From Bacteroidota bacterium (lineage in GTDB: Bacteria > Bacteroidota > Bacteroidia > Cytophagales > Cyclobacteriaceae), in assembly GCA_018266055.1 (NCBI GenBank), contig JAFDYT010000006.1, positions 124,001-188,000 on the forward strand: a stretch of DNA of 64,000 bases. Direction: 5' to 3'. Position 1 is the first letter of the stretch. Each line of letters opens with the position of its first letter. The position numbers and the translations under genes were made by a program. Positions 28,033 to 35,844 of the stretch are shown piece by piece. The notes under the pieces were generated by a model. The model saw nothing but the letters and a program-made list of their open reading frames with translations, did no database searches and had not been told where the DNA came from.

Positions 28033-29271
28033 CTACTTTGAATTTTTGGCGACCTCCTCCACTTTATTCCACACCCGGAAAAAGTTTTTATAACAAATTT
28101 TCTCGATGTCATTTTCTGTGTAGCCGCGCTTGAGCAGATGATAAATCAGATTTGGGTACATCGACGCATCCGTAAGGCCTTCCGGCAACATGCCGTCCAC
28201 GCCATCAAAGTCAGAGCCAAAAGCAACATGTTCAATACCCGCCAAAGTTTTGATGTGATCAATGTGATCTACCACACGCTCGATGTCAACTGTGGGTCGC
28301 GGATGATCCTTGCGGTATTGAGCTATCAAAGCGCCTGCAAGTGGATCTTGTGCTGTAAGTTTCTTTTCGCTGAGTATCGCTTCGATTTGTTTTCTGGACT
28401 TCGACTGATAATTGGCTACCGTTGAGTCGATAAAGGCGGTGTAAAAATTTACCGCCACAACTCCGTCGTTCTTTCCCAAAGCGATGATCATGTCATCCGT
28501 CATATCGCGGCGGGTAGTGGGTGAAAAATACCGACATGAAGAGTGCGATGCGATGCACGGCGCCTTTGCCAGTTTCATCACCTGATAAAAAGTGCTGTCA
28601 TCCACATGCGAAATATCCACCATGATGCCCACGCGATTCATTTCTTCTACCACCTGTCGGCCAAACGGACTTAGGCCATTCCACTTTGCAGTATCTCCTG
28701 ACGAATCACAAATCTGATTGTTCTGACTATGAGTGAGCGTGATGTAGCGCACGCCACGATCATAAAAATATTTTACGTTTTTCAAGTCGTTGCCGATCGG
28801 GGCGCCGTTTTCCATTCCTTTCGGCAACGAAATTTTTCCATTATTAATATTTGCTTGCACATCAGCCGGAGTTAAAGCTAGTGCAAAATGATCCGGAAGT
28901 TTTTTTGCAATCAGATCAACCCAGTTGATAAGAGAATCGGCGTATGCTTTTCCAAAATCCGCTTCTTTCTGGTAAGACGACGGAACGTAAATAGACATGA
29001 ACGGTGCTGTGAGCCCGCCTTTTTTGGCCCGGACGAAATCAAACTCCCCTTTTTTGGAAGACATGACAACGTTGATGCTGTCTTCCGTAAATTTTATTCC
29101 TTTCAATCGCTCGGGCAAATCCACGTGACCATCCGTGATGATAAACTTATGCGCGAGCTTGTCGGCATACACCTGAAGCTCTTCATCGGTCATACGATCC
29201 ACCGGTTTTTTTTCAGCGCATCCAATAAGAAATAAAAGGAAGATTACAGCCGCCGCATTGTGAATTTTCAT
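28033..29271 (-). CDS. M19 membrane dipeptidase, lipoprotein
   Basis: 412 residues from the ATG at 29271. The lipobox is FLIGC. All M19 zinc ligands are visible: H and D in TDGHVDLP, Glu in GMENGAPIG, His in MVDISHVDD and His in IASHSSCR, with the conserved FGSDFDGVDGMLPEGL near the end. It hydrolyses dipeptides, possibly peptidoglycan-derived, in the periplasm. It is the first gene of the seven-gene minus-strand run and is divergent from the RDD gene. Confidence 0.93.
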   Translation of the reverse strand: MKIHNAAAVIFLLFLIGCAEKKPVDRMTDEELQVYADKLAHKFIITDGHVDLPERLKGIKFTEDSINVVMSSKKGEFDFVRAKKGGLTAPFMSIYVPSSYQKEADFGKAYADSLINWVDLIAKKLPDHFALALTPADVQANINNGKISLPKGMENGAPIGNDLKNVKYFYDRGVRYITLTHSQNNQICDSSGDTAKWNGLSPFGRQVVEEMNRVGIMVDISHVDDSTFYQVMKLAKAPCIASHSSCRYFSPTTRRDMTDDMIIALGKNDGVVAVNFYTAFIDSTVANYQSKSRKQIEAILSEKKLTAQDPLAGALIAQYRKDHPRPTVDIERVVDHIDHIKTLAGIEHVAFGSDFDGVDGMLPEGLTDASMYPNLIYHLLKRGYTENDIEKICYKNFFRVWNKVEEVAKNSK

Positions 29272-29320
29272 GACCAATAAATTTTTGTGAAAGTTAATGG
29301 TTAAACCTGATCGTTACATG

Positions 29321-29328
29321 TATTTTTG
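29321..29328 (+). promoter_or_regulatory. Putative -7 box for the RDD/b5-like pair
   Basis: TATTTTTG fits TAnnTTTG and ends only nine bases before the ATG at 29338. If used, the transcript would begin within a few bases of the start codon. No convincing -33 element. Confidence 0.42.
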
Positions 29329-29337
29329 AAACTGTTT

Positions 29338-30051
29338 ATGCAAACAATTTCAGTCCGCACCACCCAGAACGTCTTCATTCATTACCCGATCGCAAGCGTG
29401 GGAGAACGAATTCTGGCGCACATCATTGACCGACTGATCCTGATCCTTTATACCATCGCCCTCTTCGCACTTTTTATCAGAATAAACCTGAACATTCCCT
29501 GGATCTGGATCGCCACCCTAGGTATCCCCTGGATTTTCTTTTCGCTCACGTTTGAAATCCTGATGAACGGGCAAACTCCCGGTAAACGGTTGATGAATAT
29601 TCAGGTCGTTCGACTTGACGGCACGCGTGCTACCATCGGGAATTTTGTGCTTCGTTTTCTTTTCGGATTCATCGACTTCTATATTTTGGGAGGGGCAATC
29701 GGGCTGATTGTAGTCGCTGCCAGCGGAAAGGGTCAGCGAATTGGCGACATGGTGGCCAATACTTCGGTGATTAAGTTGACACAGCAGCGAGAAGTTACAG
29801 CGCAAGAGGTTTTCATCACGGCCGAGGAGAATTATGTGCCGACGTTTCAGCAAGTAGTTCAGCTTCGCTCCTCGGATATTGAATTGATGCAGCGCGCCCT
29901 GGAAGTAGACCGTCAACACGATAACCCAGAGCCATTGCTGGCTTTGGTTGAAAAAATAAAAACACAATTAGGCATTCAGTCTGACCTGCCTCCTCAGGTA
30001 TTTGTCAACACGCTCATCAAAGATTTCAGTCATTACACTTCGCGTGGATAA
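29338..30051 (+). CDS. RDD-family membrane protein
   Basis: 237 residues from the ATG at 29338; a TTG four codons earlier lies inside the likely -7 box and is not used. The N-terminus (MQTISVRTTQNVFIHYPIASVGERILAHIIDRLIL) has the R..D of the RDD domain; the third D is in RLDGTRATIGNFVLR. There are four or so membrane helices and a soluble C-terminal tail from about 150. RDD proteins with SpoIIM, MoxR and DUF58 neighbours recur in Bacteroidota. Transport has been proposed for some RDD proteins, but the role here is unknown. Confidence 0.88.
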   Translation: MQTISVRTTQNVFIHYPIASVGERILAHIIDRLILILYTIALFALFIRINLNIPWIWIATLGIPWIFFSLTFEILMNGQTPGKRLMNIQVVRLDGTRATIGNFVLRFLFGFIDFYILGGAIGLIVVAASGKGQRIGDMVANTSVIKLTQQREVTAQEVFITAEENYVPTFQQVVQLRSSDIELMQRALEVDRQHDNPEPLLALVEKIKTQLGIQSDLPPQVFVNTLIKDFSHYTSRG

Positions 30052-30283
30052 TCTCCCTGCTTACACACGCGCCCAACTTGCGCTGCGCAACGGACAAGAT
30101 AAACCCGAAGTGTGGATCGCCTACCGTGGAGTGATTTATGATGTTACTCAATCCAAATTATGGAAGTCCGGAAAGCATTACGAGCATTGGGCCGGCCAGG
30201 ATCTGACCGACGAACTACGCGATGCTCCTCACACCGAAATGGTGCTGGAGAAATTCAAAGCGATTGGAGTTCTAACGAATTAA
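30044..30283 (+). CDS. Small cytochrome b5-like heme/steroid-binding protein
   Basis: 79 residues from a GTG at 30044, which overlaps the RDD stop by eight bases; this start gives DNLPAYTRAQLALRNG, the usual N-terminus of such proteins. A TTG at 30002 would add 14 unlikely residues. The b5-like core is VWIAYRGVIYDVTQSKLWKSG, then KHYEHWAGQDLTDELRDAPHTEMVL. His63 in DAPH aligns with the second b5 heme ligand. The usual HPGG is replaced by KHYEH (His45, His48), so either His may be the first ligand. Coupled to the RDD gene. Redox or small-molecule binding role unproven. Confidence 0.82.
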   Translation: MDNLPAYTRAQLALRNGQDKPEVWIAYRGVIYDVTQSKLWKSGKHYEHWAGQDLTDELRDAPHTEMVLEKFKAIGVLTN

Positions 30284-31428
30284 CGTTTTAGCGCCTTCAC
30301 CAATTTCGCAAGATCACTCTCAGAGTTATAAACGTTTGGCGAAACACGAATGGCATCTCCGCGTACCGAAACAGAAATTTTGTTTTGCTGAAGACGGAGT
30401 TTAATTTTTTCCATATCTACTTCTTTTGGCAACCGAACTCCAAACAAATGATGCCCTCTGAATTTTTCATCTTCAACCCAATAGCCTGATTCACGAAGCT
30501 GATTAATCGCTTTCGCTGAAATCTTTTTACAATACTGCTGAATATTCTCCGGTTTCCATGCAATGATTTGTTGCAGCGCTGCCGTCATCATCGGCACAAG
30601 AATAAAATTGCTACGCTCGCCTACTTCGTATCGCAAAGCGCCGGGTTGATAATCTTCCTGATACTTTACCAGGCGCGAAAAATCTTCGCTGTTTTTCCGC
30701 GTAATCCAATTTTGTTCGATCGGCGTGCCTGCATCAAAGTACTCGCTGTAGTAGGCTAATCCAATTGAGTAAGGCCCAAGCAACCATTTGTAGCCTGCGC
30801 AAACCAGCGCATCGGGTTGAAGCTTGCTCACGTCAAACGGAAGCGCACCCACACTTTGTGTTCCATCGATCACCAACAAGGCGCCGACCTCACGGGTGCG
30901 TTGGCGTATCGCTGTCAAATCGAATTTTGTACCATCGGCCCAGTGCACATTTCCCAGCGCCACGAGTTTAGTATTCTTATCGATGGCATCAAGCAGACGC
31001 TCATTCCAGATCTTTCCGCGGTGGTGCAGTTCCACTGGTGGTTCTATTTCTTTTAGCGTTGCCCCAGCTTCTTTGCAACGTTGCATCCATGAATACACAT
31101 TGCTTGGGAACTGTTCGGCTGCTACCACAATATTTTGCGAGCTATGCAAGTTGATATTGGCGGCTACGTTTGCAAGCCCATATGAAACGGAAGGAATGAT
31201 CGCGATACGGTTAGGTTCTTTTACACGAACCAGTTTTGCAAATTCCTGACGAAGCTTTTCGGAGCCCGTAAAAAAATCAGAAGGAGGTAGTGCCGCTGGA
31301 TTTCTTTTTCTCTTTATTCCTTCAATGCCTTTTTTTTCTACTTCTTTCAATAACGGTCCCATATACGAGCCATTCAGATAGGTAACTCCTGAAGGAAGAG
31401 AAAATTTTTTCCGTTGATTACTGAGCAT
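30280..31428 (-). CDS. Class V aminotransferase (PLP enzyme)
   Basis: 382 residues from the ATG at 31428; a longer frame starts upstream but its extra residues look like untranslated sequence. The fold-type I PLP signature is clear: ALGNVHWADGTKFDL, VIDGTQSVGALPFDV and the PLP lysine in CAGYKWLLGPYSIG. Cysteine desulfurase, selenocysteine lyase and isopenicillin epimerase relatives share this pattern. I see no SufS/IscS active-site Cys loop, so the substrate is open. It ends four bases inside the b5-like gene (convergent). Confidence 0.88.
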   Translation of the reverse strand: MLSNQRKKFSLPSGVTYLNGSYMGPLLKEVEKKGIEGIKRKRNPAALPPSDFFTGSEKLRQEFAKLVRVKEPNRIAIIPSVSYGLANVAANINLHSSQNIVVAAEQFPSNVYSWMQRCKEAGATLKEIEPPVELHHRGKIWNERLLDAIDKNTKLVALGNVHWADGTKFDLTAIRQRTREVGALLVIDGTQSVGALPFDVSKLQPDALVCAGYKWLLGPYSIGLAYYSEYFDAGTPIEQNWITRKNSEDFSRLVKYQEDYQPGALRYEVGERSNFILVPMMTAALQQIIAWKPENIQQYCKKISAKAINQLRESGYWVEDEKFRGHHLFGVRLPKEVDMEKIKLRLQQNKISVSVRGDAIRVSPNVYNSESDLAKLVKALKR

Positions 31429-31541
31429 ACGCGCTATTTTGTTGGATTTAAAGTTAAGGAAGAATAGCAAGGCCAAAATATTTTTTTTTGACTGGGTTAC
31501 AAAAAAGTTATCTCAACCATCAATGACAAAAGAAGATATAT

Positions 31542-31805
31542 ATGAGAGTTGAGGCGCAGAATTTCAAGGGAATTGAATACGTTCAGATTTCTTCTCTTCC
31601 GGTTAATCAGCAAAATTCTATTCGCGTATCAATCAATAGAAAATTGATCATCATAATTTTAAAAGGCGACGATCTGATCAAAGATTGCCTGCAATACCGC
31701 GATTATGTAAACTGGTATGAAAACGTTTACAAAATTCAACTGCAGGAAGAAAAATCGCAAGCTCCCGCATCGCCGCAGCACTCATTTGCGCTAGCGCTCA
31801 AGTAA
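31542..31805 (+). CDS. Small conserved hypothetical protein
   Basis: 87 residues. It starts MRVEAQNFKGIEYVQISSLP and holds an LIKDCLQYRDYVNWYENVYK segment, mixed alpha/beta in appearance, with a Gln/Ser/Pro tail. No signal peptide or membrane segment. I recognise no named domain. It overlaps the nitronate monooxygenase 3' end by 15 bases (convergent). The start codon context and even composition support a real gene, but it has little outside support. Confidence 0.6.
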   Translation: MRVEAQNFKGIEYVQISSLPVNQQNSIRVSINRKLIIIILKGDDLIKDCLQYRDYVNWYENVYKIQLQEEKSQAPASPQHSFALALK

Positions 31806-32732
31806 TTTTCTTTTAGCCTCTTCGTATTCCCTAACCACTTCTTCCAAAATTTGGGCGGCTGATTTTATTTCTTTGATATACGAGGCCGCCTGTCCGATTT
31901 CTAATTCGCCATGGTCGAGGTCGCCTTCAAAAATTCCTTCTTTGGCTCTTCCCCTTCCAAGCAGTTGCTTTATTTCAACAGGCGATGCTCCTTTCATTTC
32001 GGCTTCCGCTACGAGTTGGTAAAATTTGTTTTTGATAAGTCTCACCGGCGTCAGGTTTTTTAGGGTGAGAATTGTTTCTCCTTCTTTTAATCCCACCAGC
32101 CGGTTCTTAAAATTCTCGTGCGCCGAAGATTCTTTGCTGGCGGCAAACAATGTTCCGATCTGAACGCCGTCAGCACCAAGCGCTTCCGCCGCTAGCATTG
32201 CTCGGCCCGAACCGATTCCTCCAGCCGCAATCAGCGGAAGCGTGACCGCATCGCGCACCAATGGCAAGAGGCACAGCGTAGTTGTTTCTTCACGACCGTT
32301 GTGGCCTCCTGCTTCAAATCCTTCGGCTACTACAGCATCCACGCCGGCCTGCGCACTCTTAATGGCAAATTTTGAACTTGACACCACGTGGGCCACCGTA
32401 ACGCCATGATCTTTCAAATAGCCTGTCCATGTAGCTGGGTTTCCGGCAGAAGTGAACACAATTCCGACCCCTTCTTCGACAATTATTTTCAGGATCGCTT
32501 CCATTTCAGGATAAAGCAAAGGCACATTTACCCCAAATGGTTTGGGCGTGGCTGCTTTGCATTTTCGAATATGGTCGCGCAATACTTCGGGGTGCATTGA
32601 CCCTGCTCCGAGCAGGCCTAACCCACCTGCGTTGCTCACTGCCGAGGCCAATCGCCAGCCACTGCACCACACCATGCCAGCCTGAATGATTGGATGCTCA
32701 ATGTTGAAAAGTTTTTTGATTGAATCGCTCAT
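31791..32732 (-). CDS. Nitronate monooxygenase-like FMN enzyme
   Basis: 313 residues with the NMO/FabK TIM-barrel pattern: PIIQAGMVWCSGWRLASAVSNAGGLGLLGAG, then VVAEGFEAGGHNG with the catalytic-type His, IAAGGIGSGRAMLAAEALGADGVQIGTLF for FMN phosphate binding. It may oxidise nitronates or act as an enoyl-ACP reductase-like flavoenzyme; the two are hard to separate by eye. A -7 box lies at 32741-32748, eight bases from the ATG. Confidence 0.88.
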   Translation of the reverse strand: MSDSIKKLFNIEHPIIQAGMVWCSGWRLASAVSNAGGLGLLGAGSMHPEVLRDHIRKCKAATPKPFGVNVPLLYPEMEAILKIIVEEGVGIVFTSAGNPATWTGYLKDHGVTVAHVVSSSKFAIKSAQAGVDAVVAEGFEAGGHNGREETTTLCLLPLVRDAVTLPLIAAGGIGSGRAMLAAEALGADGVQIGTLFAASKESSAHENFKNRLVGLKEGETILTLKNLTPVRLIKNKFYQLVAEAEMKGASPVEIKQLLGRGRAKEGIFEGDLDHGELEIGQAASYIKEIKSAAQILEEVVREYEEAKRKLLER

Positions 32733-33112
32733 GATGAAAGCAAAAATAGAAAACGGACAGGAGCTATTCGGCTGGTTTTCTGATCCTTAGTAAAAACTTT
32801 GCATTAGACAACTTTCTTTGGCAAAAAATTAAGTTGTCCACAAACCTTGAATTGATTAAAAGGTATGTATATAACTGATTTTCAGCTGATTAAACCATAA
32901 CAATAACCTAATGTTGATAATTGTTGGTTTTTGTGGAATACTTTCCAGAGGTTTTATAACTGGTTGAAATTAACCATTTTAAAAAAAATATTTCATGAAT
33001 CTTACATCGGTAACTGGTTTGAATTTTCCTTAAAATCTTGGCTTAGTTAGCCGCACATTTCCTCAAATTGTTTTCCCGATCTTCAGGAATTATCTATTTT
33101 CAAATCCCCAAA
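32733..33112. other. AT-rich 380-base divergent intergenic region with repeats
   Basis: The only non-coding stretch above 300 bases. It holds a -7 box for the left gene, three direct repeats TAACTG(A/G)TT (32872-32880, 32957-32965, 33011-33019), a DnaA-box-like TTGTCCACA (32834-32842) mirrored by GGTTTTTGTGGAA (32926-32938), a TCAGCTGA palindrome (32882-32889) and an A-run. No open frame or RNA gene is apparent. A double-promoter control region is the likeliest reading. Confidence 0.5.
32741..32748 (-). promoter_or_regulatory. Putative -7 box for the nitronate monooxygenase-like gene
   Basis: TATTTTTG on the minus strand, eight bases before the ATG (32732), the same arrangement as at the RDD gene. 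No TTTG at the -33 position. Confidence 0.4.
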
Positions 33113-33589
33113 ATGAAGCGCACTACTTTCATCGGATTTTTTCTACTCCTGATTGGTCTCTCAGTGGCCTCTGGTCAGGGGTTTATCAAGTTGGCTCAAC
33201 TCCAAAAGTCGATCAACGAGCCGGGCAAGATCAAAGTGATTAATTTCTGGGCTACCTGGTGTGCGCCCTGCGTCAAAGAACTGCCATTCTTCGAAAAAGT
33301 AAATAGCACGAATAAAAACGTGCAGGTACTTTTGGTAAGCATGGACTATGATCTTGATCCAAATCCGGAAAAAGTAAAAAAATTTATAGCTCGTAAGAAA
33401 ATTGAATCGGCGGTAGTGATCCTGGAAGAAGAAAACCCAGGCGACTGGATTGATAAAATCGATAAGGAATGGAGCGGCGCTTTGCCATCGACATTGATTG
33501 TAAACCCGGTTACTAAAAAGAGAAAATTCATTCAGGGTGAATTGAAAGAAGGTGATCTTGAAAAACTGATAGACGAAATTTCGAAATGA
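33113..33589 (+). CDS. Secreted TlpA-like thioredoxin
   Basis: 158 residues from the ATG at 33113 (a TTG at 33068 would put 15 odd residues before the signal peptide). The signal peptide MKRTTFIGFFLLLIGLSVASGQ is followed by a thioredoxin domain with the redox motif FWATWCAPCVKE and the cis-Pro region GALPSTLIVN. It acts in the periplasm, probably reduced by a DsbD-type protein. It overlaps the cyclophilin gene by four bases (ATGA), so the two are coupled. Confidence 0.92.
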   Translation: MKRTTFIGFFLLLIGLSVASGQGFIKLAQLQKSINEPGKIKVINFWATWCAPCVKELPFFEKVNSTNKNVQVLLVSMDYDLDPNPEKVKKFIARKKIESAVVILEEENPGDWIDKIDKEWSGALPSTLIVNPVTKKRKFIQGELKEGDLEKLIDEISK

Positions 33590-34266
33590 AAGCGCTTCTG
33601 AAAATATTTGTTGCTTTGACGATTGGAGCGGTCGCTTTTTCCTGCAAGAAAGACACCATCAAAATCACTAACGAAAACAGAAAGGAAATTCTCCTACAAT
33701 ACGGCAAAGAAAACCCTGAGAAAAATGTTGTTATCGAAACTGATTTTGGAGTAATCAAAATTCGGCTTTATGAGGAAACTCCACTTCACCGCGCCAACTT
33801 TGTGAAGCTCATCAAAGACGGTTACTACGAAAACAACGCTGAGTTCTACCGAATTGTAGAACGGTTTGTAGTGCAAGGTGGCGTGCCACAAAAAAAATTG
33901 GATTACACCATTCCTGCCGAAATCACACCCAACTTTTTTCACAAACGAGGCGCACTCGCCATGGCTCGTCAAACCGACAACAATCCAGAAATGGAATCCT
34001 CCTCAACGGAATTTTATTTCTCACAGGGTAGCAAATATGCCGACTGGGAATTTGATGAAGAAGTTAAAAACCTGGAGATCAAAGTTACTCCCGAACAGCG
34101 CAAACTTTACACTACCATTGGTGGTGAGCTACAACTAGACAGTAAATACACAGTATTTGGCGAAGTTACCGAAGGCCTTGACGTGATTGATAAAATTGCT
34201 GCCGTGCGGGTCTATTCGGAACATCCTTACAAAAAAGTACCTTTCAAAATTAAACTTGAACAGTAA
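33586..34266 (+). CDS. Cyclophilin-type peptidyl-prolyl isomerase, lipoprotein
   Basis: 226 residues. The lipobox AFSC is near residue 20. The cyclophilin core shows ETDFGVIKIRLYEETPLHRANFVKLIKDGYYE, FYRIVERFVVQGG and the GEVTEGLDVIDKIAAV end, with a lineage insertion around 120-180. It speeds prolyl isomerisation of exported proteins. Coupled to the thioredoxin gene upstream and 13 bases from the AhpC/TSA-like gene downstream, suggesting a periplasmic folding cluster. Confidence 0.92.
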   Translation: MKALLKIFVALTIGAVAFSCKKDTIKITNENRKEILLQYGKENPEKNVVIETDFGVIKIRLYEETPLHRANFVKLIKDGYYENNAEFYRIVERFVVQGGVPQKKLDYTIPAEITPNFFHKRGALAMARQTDNNPEMESSSTEFYFSQGSKYADWEFDEEVKNLEIKVTPEQRKLYTTIGGELQLDSKYTVFGEVTEGLDVIDKIAAVRVYSEHPYKKVPFKIKLEQ

Positions 34267-34279
34267 ACCGATTTAACGA

Positions 34280-34882
34280 ATGAAAAAATTAATGCTTCTT
34301 GTTGTGGTTGCGCTTGCGGGTTTCGCTCCAGTAAAAAACGGATACGAAGTAGGTGATGTAGTTGCTGATTTCAAATTAAAGAACGTAGACGGAAAAATGA
34401 TTTCACTTTCCGATTACAAGGATGCTAAAGGGTTTATCGTGATTTTTGATTGCAACACATGCCCGATGTCTCGCGCTTACAACTCCAGGATTATTGACCT
34501 TCATAAGAAATACGCGTCTCAGGGCTTTCCGGTGGTCCTTATCAATCCAAACTCTGCCGAGATTGTGGCCGAAGAGTCTTTCGAGAAAATGAAAGAACAC
34601 GCCAAAGAACACAATTATGATTTTCCCTATCTGTACGACGAATCACAGGAAACCGTGAGGAAGTTTAATCCTACGAATACGCCGCACACTTTCGTACTCA
34701 CCAAAACAGCGGATGGATTGAAAGTGGCTTACATCGGCGCGATTGACAACAACAGCCGCAACGGCGCAAAGGCCAGCAAGCATTACGTAGAAGAAGCCGT
34801 GAACGAACTCCTCACTGGAAAAACCGTAACGGTGACTAAAACCAAAGCCATTGGTTGCAGCGTAAAGCTGAAGAATTCCTAA
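34280..34882 (+). CDS. Periplasmic AhpC/TSA-like thioredoxin-fold protein
   Basis: 200 residues with a signal peptide (cleavage near FAP). The peroxiredoxin/TlpA fold shows VADFKLKNVDGKMISLSDYK, then IVIFDCNTCPMSRAY with a C-x-x-C pair, and NTPHTFVLTKT. The motif DCNTCPMS is unlike classic TlpA (WCxxC) or peroxiredoxin (PxxxTxxC), but is usual in a Bacteroidota redoxin subgroup. It ends four bases inside the polyprenyl synthase gene (convergent). Confidence 0.88.
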   Translation: MKKLMLLVVVALAGFAPVKNGYEVGDVVADFKLKNVDGKMISLSDYKDAKGFIVIFDCNTCPMSRAYNSRIIDLHKKYASQGFPVVLINPNSAEIVAEESFEKMKEHAKEHNYDFPYLYDESQETVRKFNPTNTPHTFVLTKTADGLKVAYIGAIDNNSRNGAKASKHYVEEAVNELLTGKTVTVTKTKAIGCSVKLKNS

Positions 34883-35844
34883 ACTTCGCGACTGATCAGA
34901 CTTACCACGAACGTTTTGAGCAAATCAACGTTCGCCGGATTTGAAAGTGTATTGAGATGGGTAAAGCCTTTGTCAAAAAAGTGATTAATTTTCTTTTCTG
35001 TAATGGCCGAAACGGACAAGTCGTTATAAATCGCCGTAATCGCTTTCACTTTTTCTGATTTATTAAACTTCCTGGCCGCTAGCCATTTTTCGAGTGCTGC
35101 TTTCTGTTTGCCTTTTGCCTTTTCAAGAGCCTTGATCAACAAGAATGTTTTTTTGTTGGCAATGATGTCGCCGCCTACTTGCTTTCCAAATTTCTTTTTG
35201 TCGGCATATACATCGAGCCAATCGTCTTTGAGCTGAAATCCAATTCCGATGTTCACACCAAATTCACGCAATGCTTCGCGATCACGCTGAGGGGCATCAG
35301 CCAACACTGCACCTAGTTCCAAACTAAACCCAAGCAAAACAGCGGTCTTCAAGCGAATCATTTCGATGTATTGAGCTTCTGTCACCTTAGGCTTGCTTTC
35401 AAATTCCATGTCCCACTGCTGGCCTTCACAAACCTCGGCGGCGCACTTGTTGAAAATGGCTAGTACTTCTTTCAATTTATTCGCCTCCAATCCGAGAAGC
35501 ATGTCATACACTTTCACAAGCATCACATCGCCAGAAAGAATCGCGGTATTTGTATTCCATTTTTCATGCACAGTAGGTTGGCCGCGGCGCAACGGAGCCT
35601 TGTCCATAATATCATCGTGCATCAAAGTAAAATTGTGAAAGGCTTCCACCGCCGCCGCAAATGGAATAATATCCTTCGGATTATTTTTATACAACGAATA
35701 AGAGAGCACTGTAAGCAATGGACGCAGGCGCTTGCCACCCAGCGCCATGATGTAGCGAATTGGCTCATAGAGCGACTCTGGTTTCTTCCCGAATTTTTGT
35801 TTTTTGATCTCTGCCTCGATCAGAGAAAGATATTCCTTTACCAT
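34879..35844 (-). CDS. Polyprenyl (geranylgeranyl/farnesyl-type) diphosphate synthase
   Basis: 321 residues of the trans-prenyltransferase fold. GGKRLRP binds diphosphate; the first Asp-rich motif is DDIMD (77-81) and the second DDWLD (207-211). It condenses isopentenyl diphosphate to make a polyprenyl diphosphate; the chain length cannot be fixed from sequence alone. Its start overlaps the rnr stop by seven bases, so it is translated after rnr. Confidence 0.93.
   Translation of the reverse strand: MVKEYLSLIEAEIKKQKFGKKPESLYEPIRYIMALGGKRLRPLLTVLSYSLYKNNPKDIIPFAAAVEAFHNFTLMHDDIMDKAPLRRGQPTVHEKWNTNTAILSGDVMLVKVYDMLLGLEANKLKEVLAIFNKCAAEVCEGQQWDMEFESKPKVTEAQYIEMIRLKTAVLLGFSLELGAVLADAPQRDREALREFGVNIGIGFQLKDDWLDVYADKKKFGKQVGGDIIANKKTFLLIKALEKAKGKQKAALEKWLAARKFNKSEKVKAITAIYNDLSVSAITEKKINHFFDKGFTHLNTLSNPANVDLLKTFVVSLISREV

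Noticed and set aside
32834-32938. DnaA-box-like sites suggesting a replication origin
   Set aside because: Only two imperfect boxes, no dnaA, dnaN or gidA neighbour and no change in gene-strand pattern; regulatory sites fit better.
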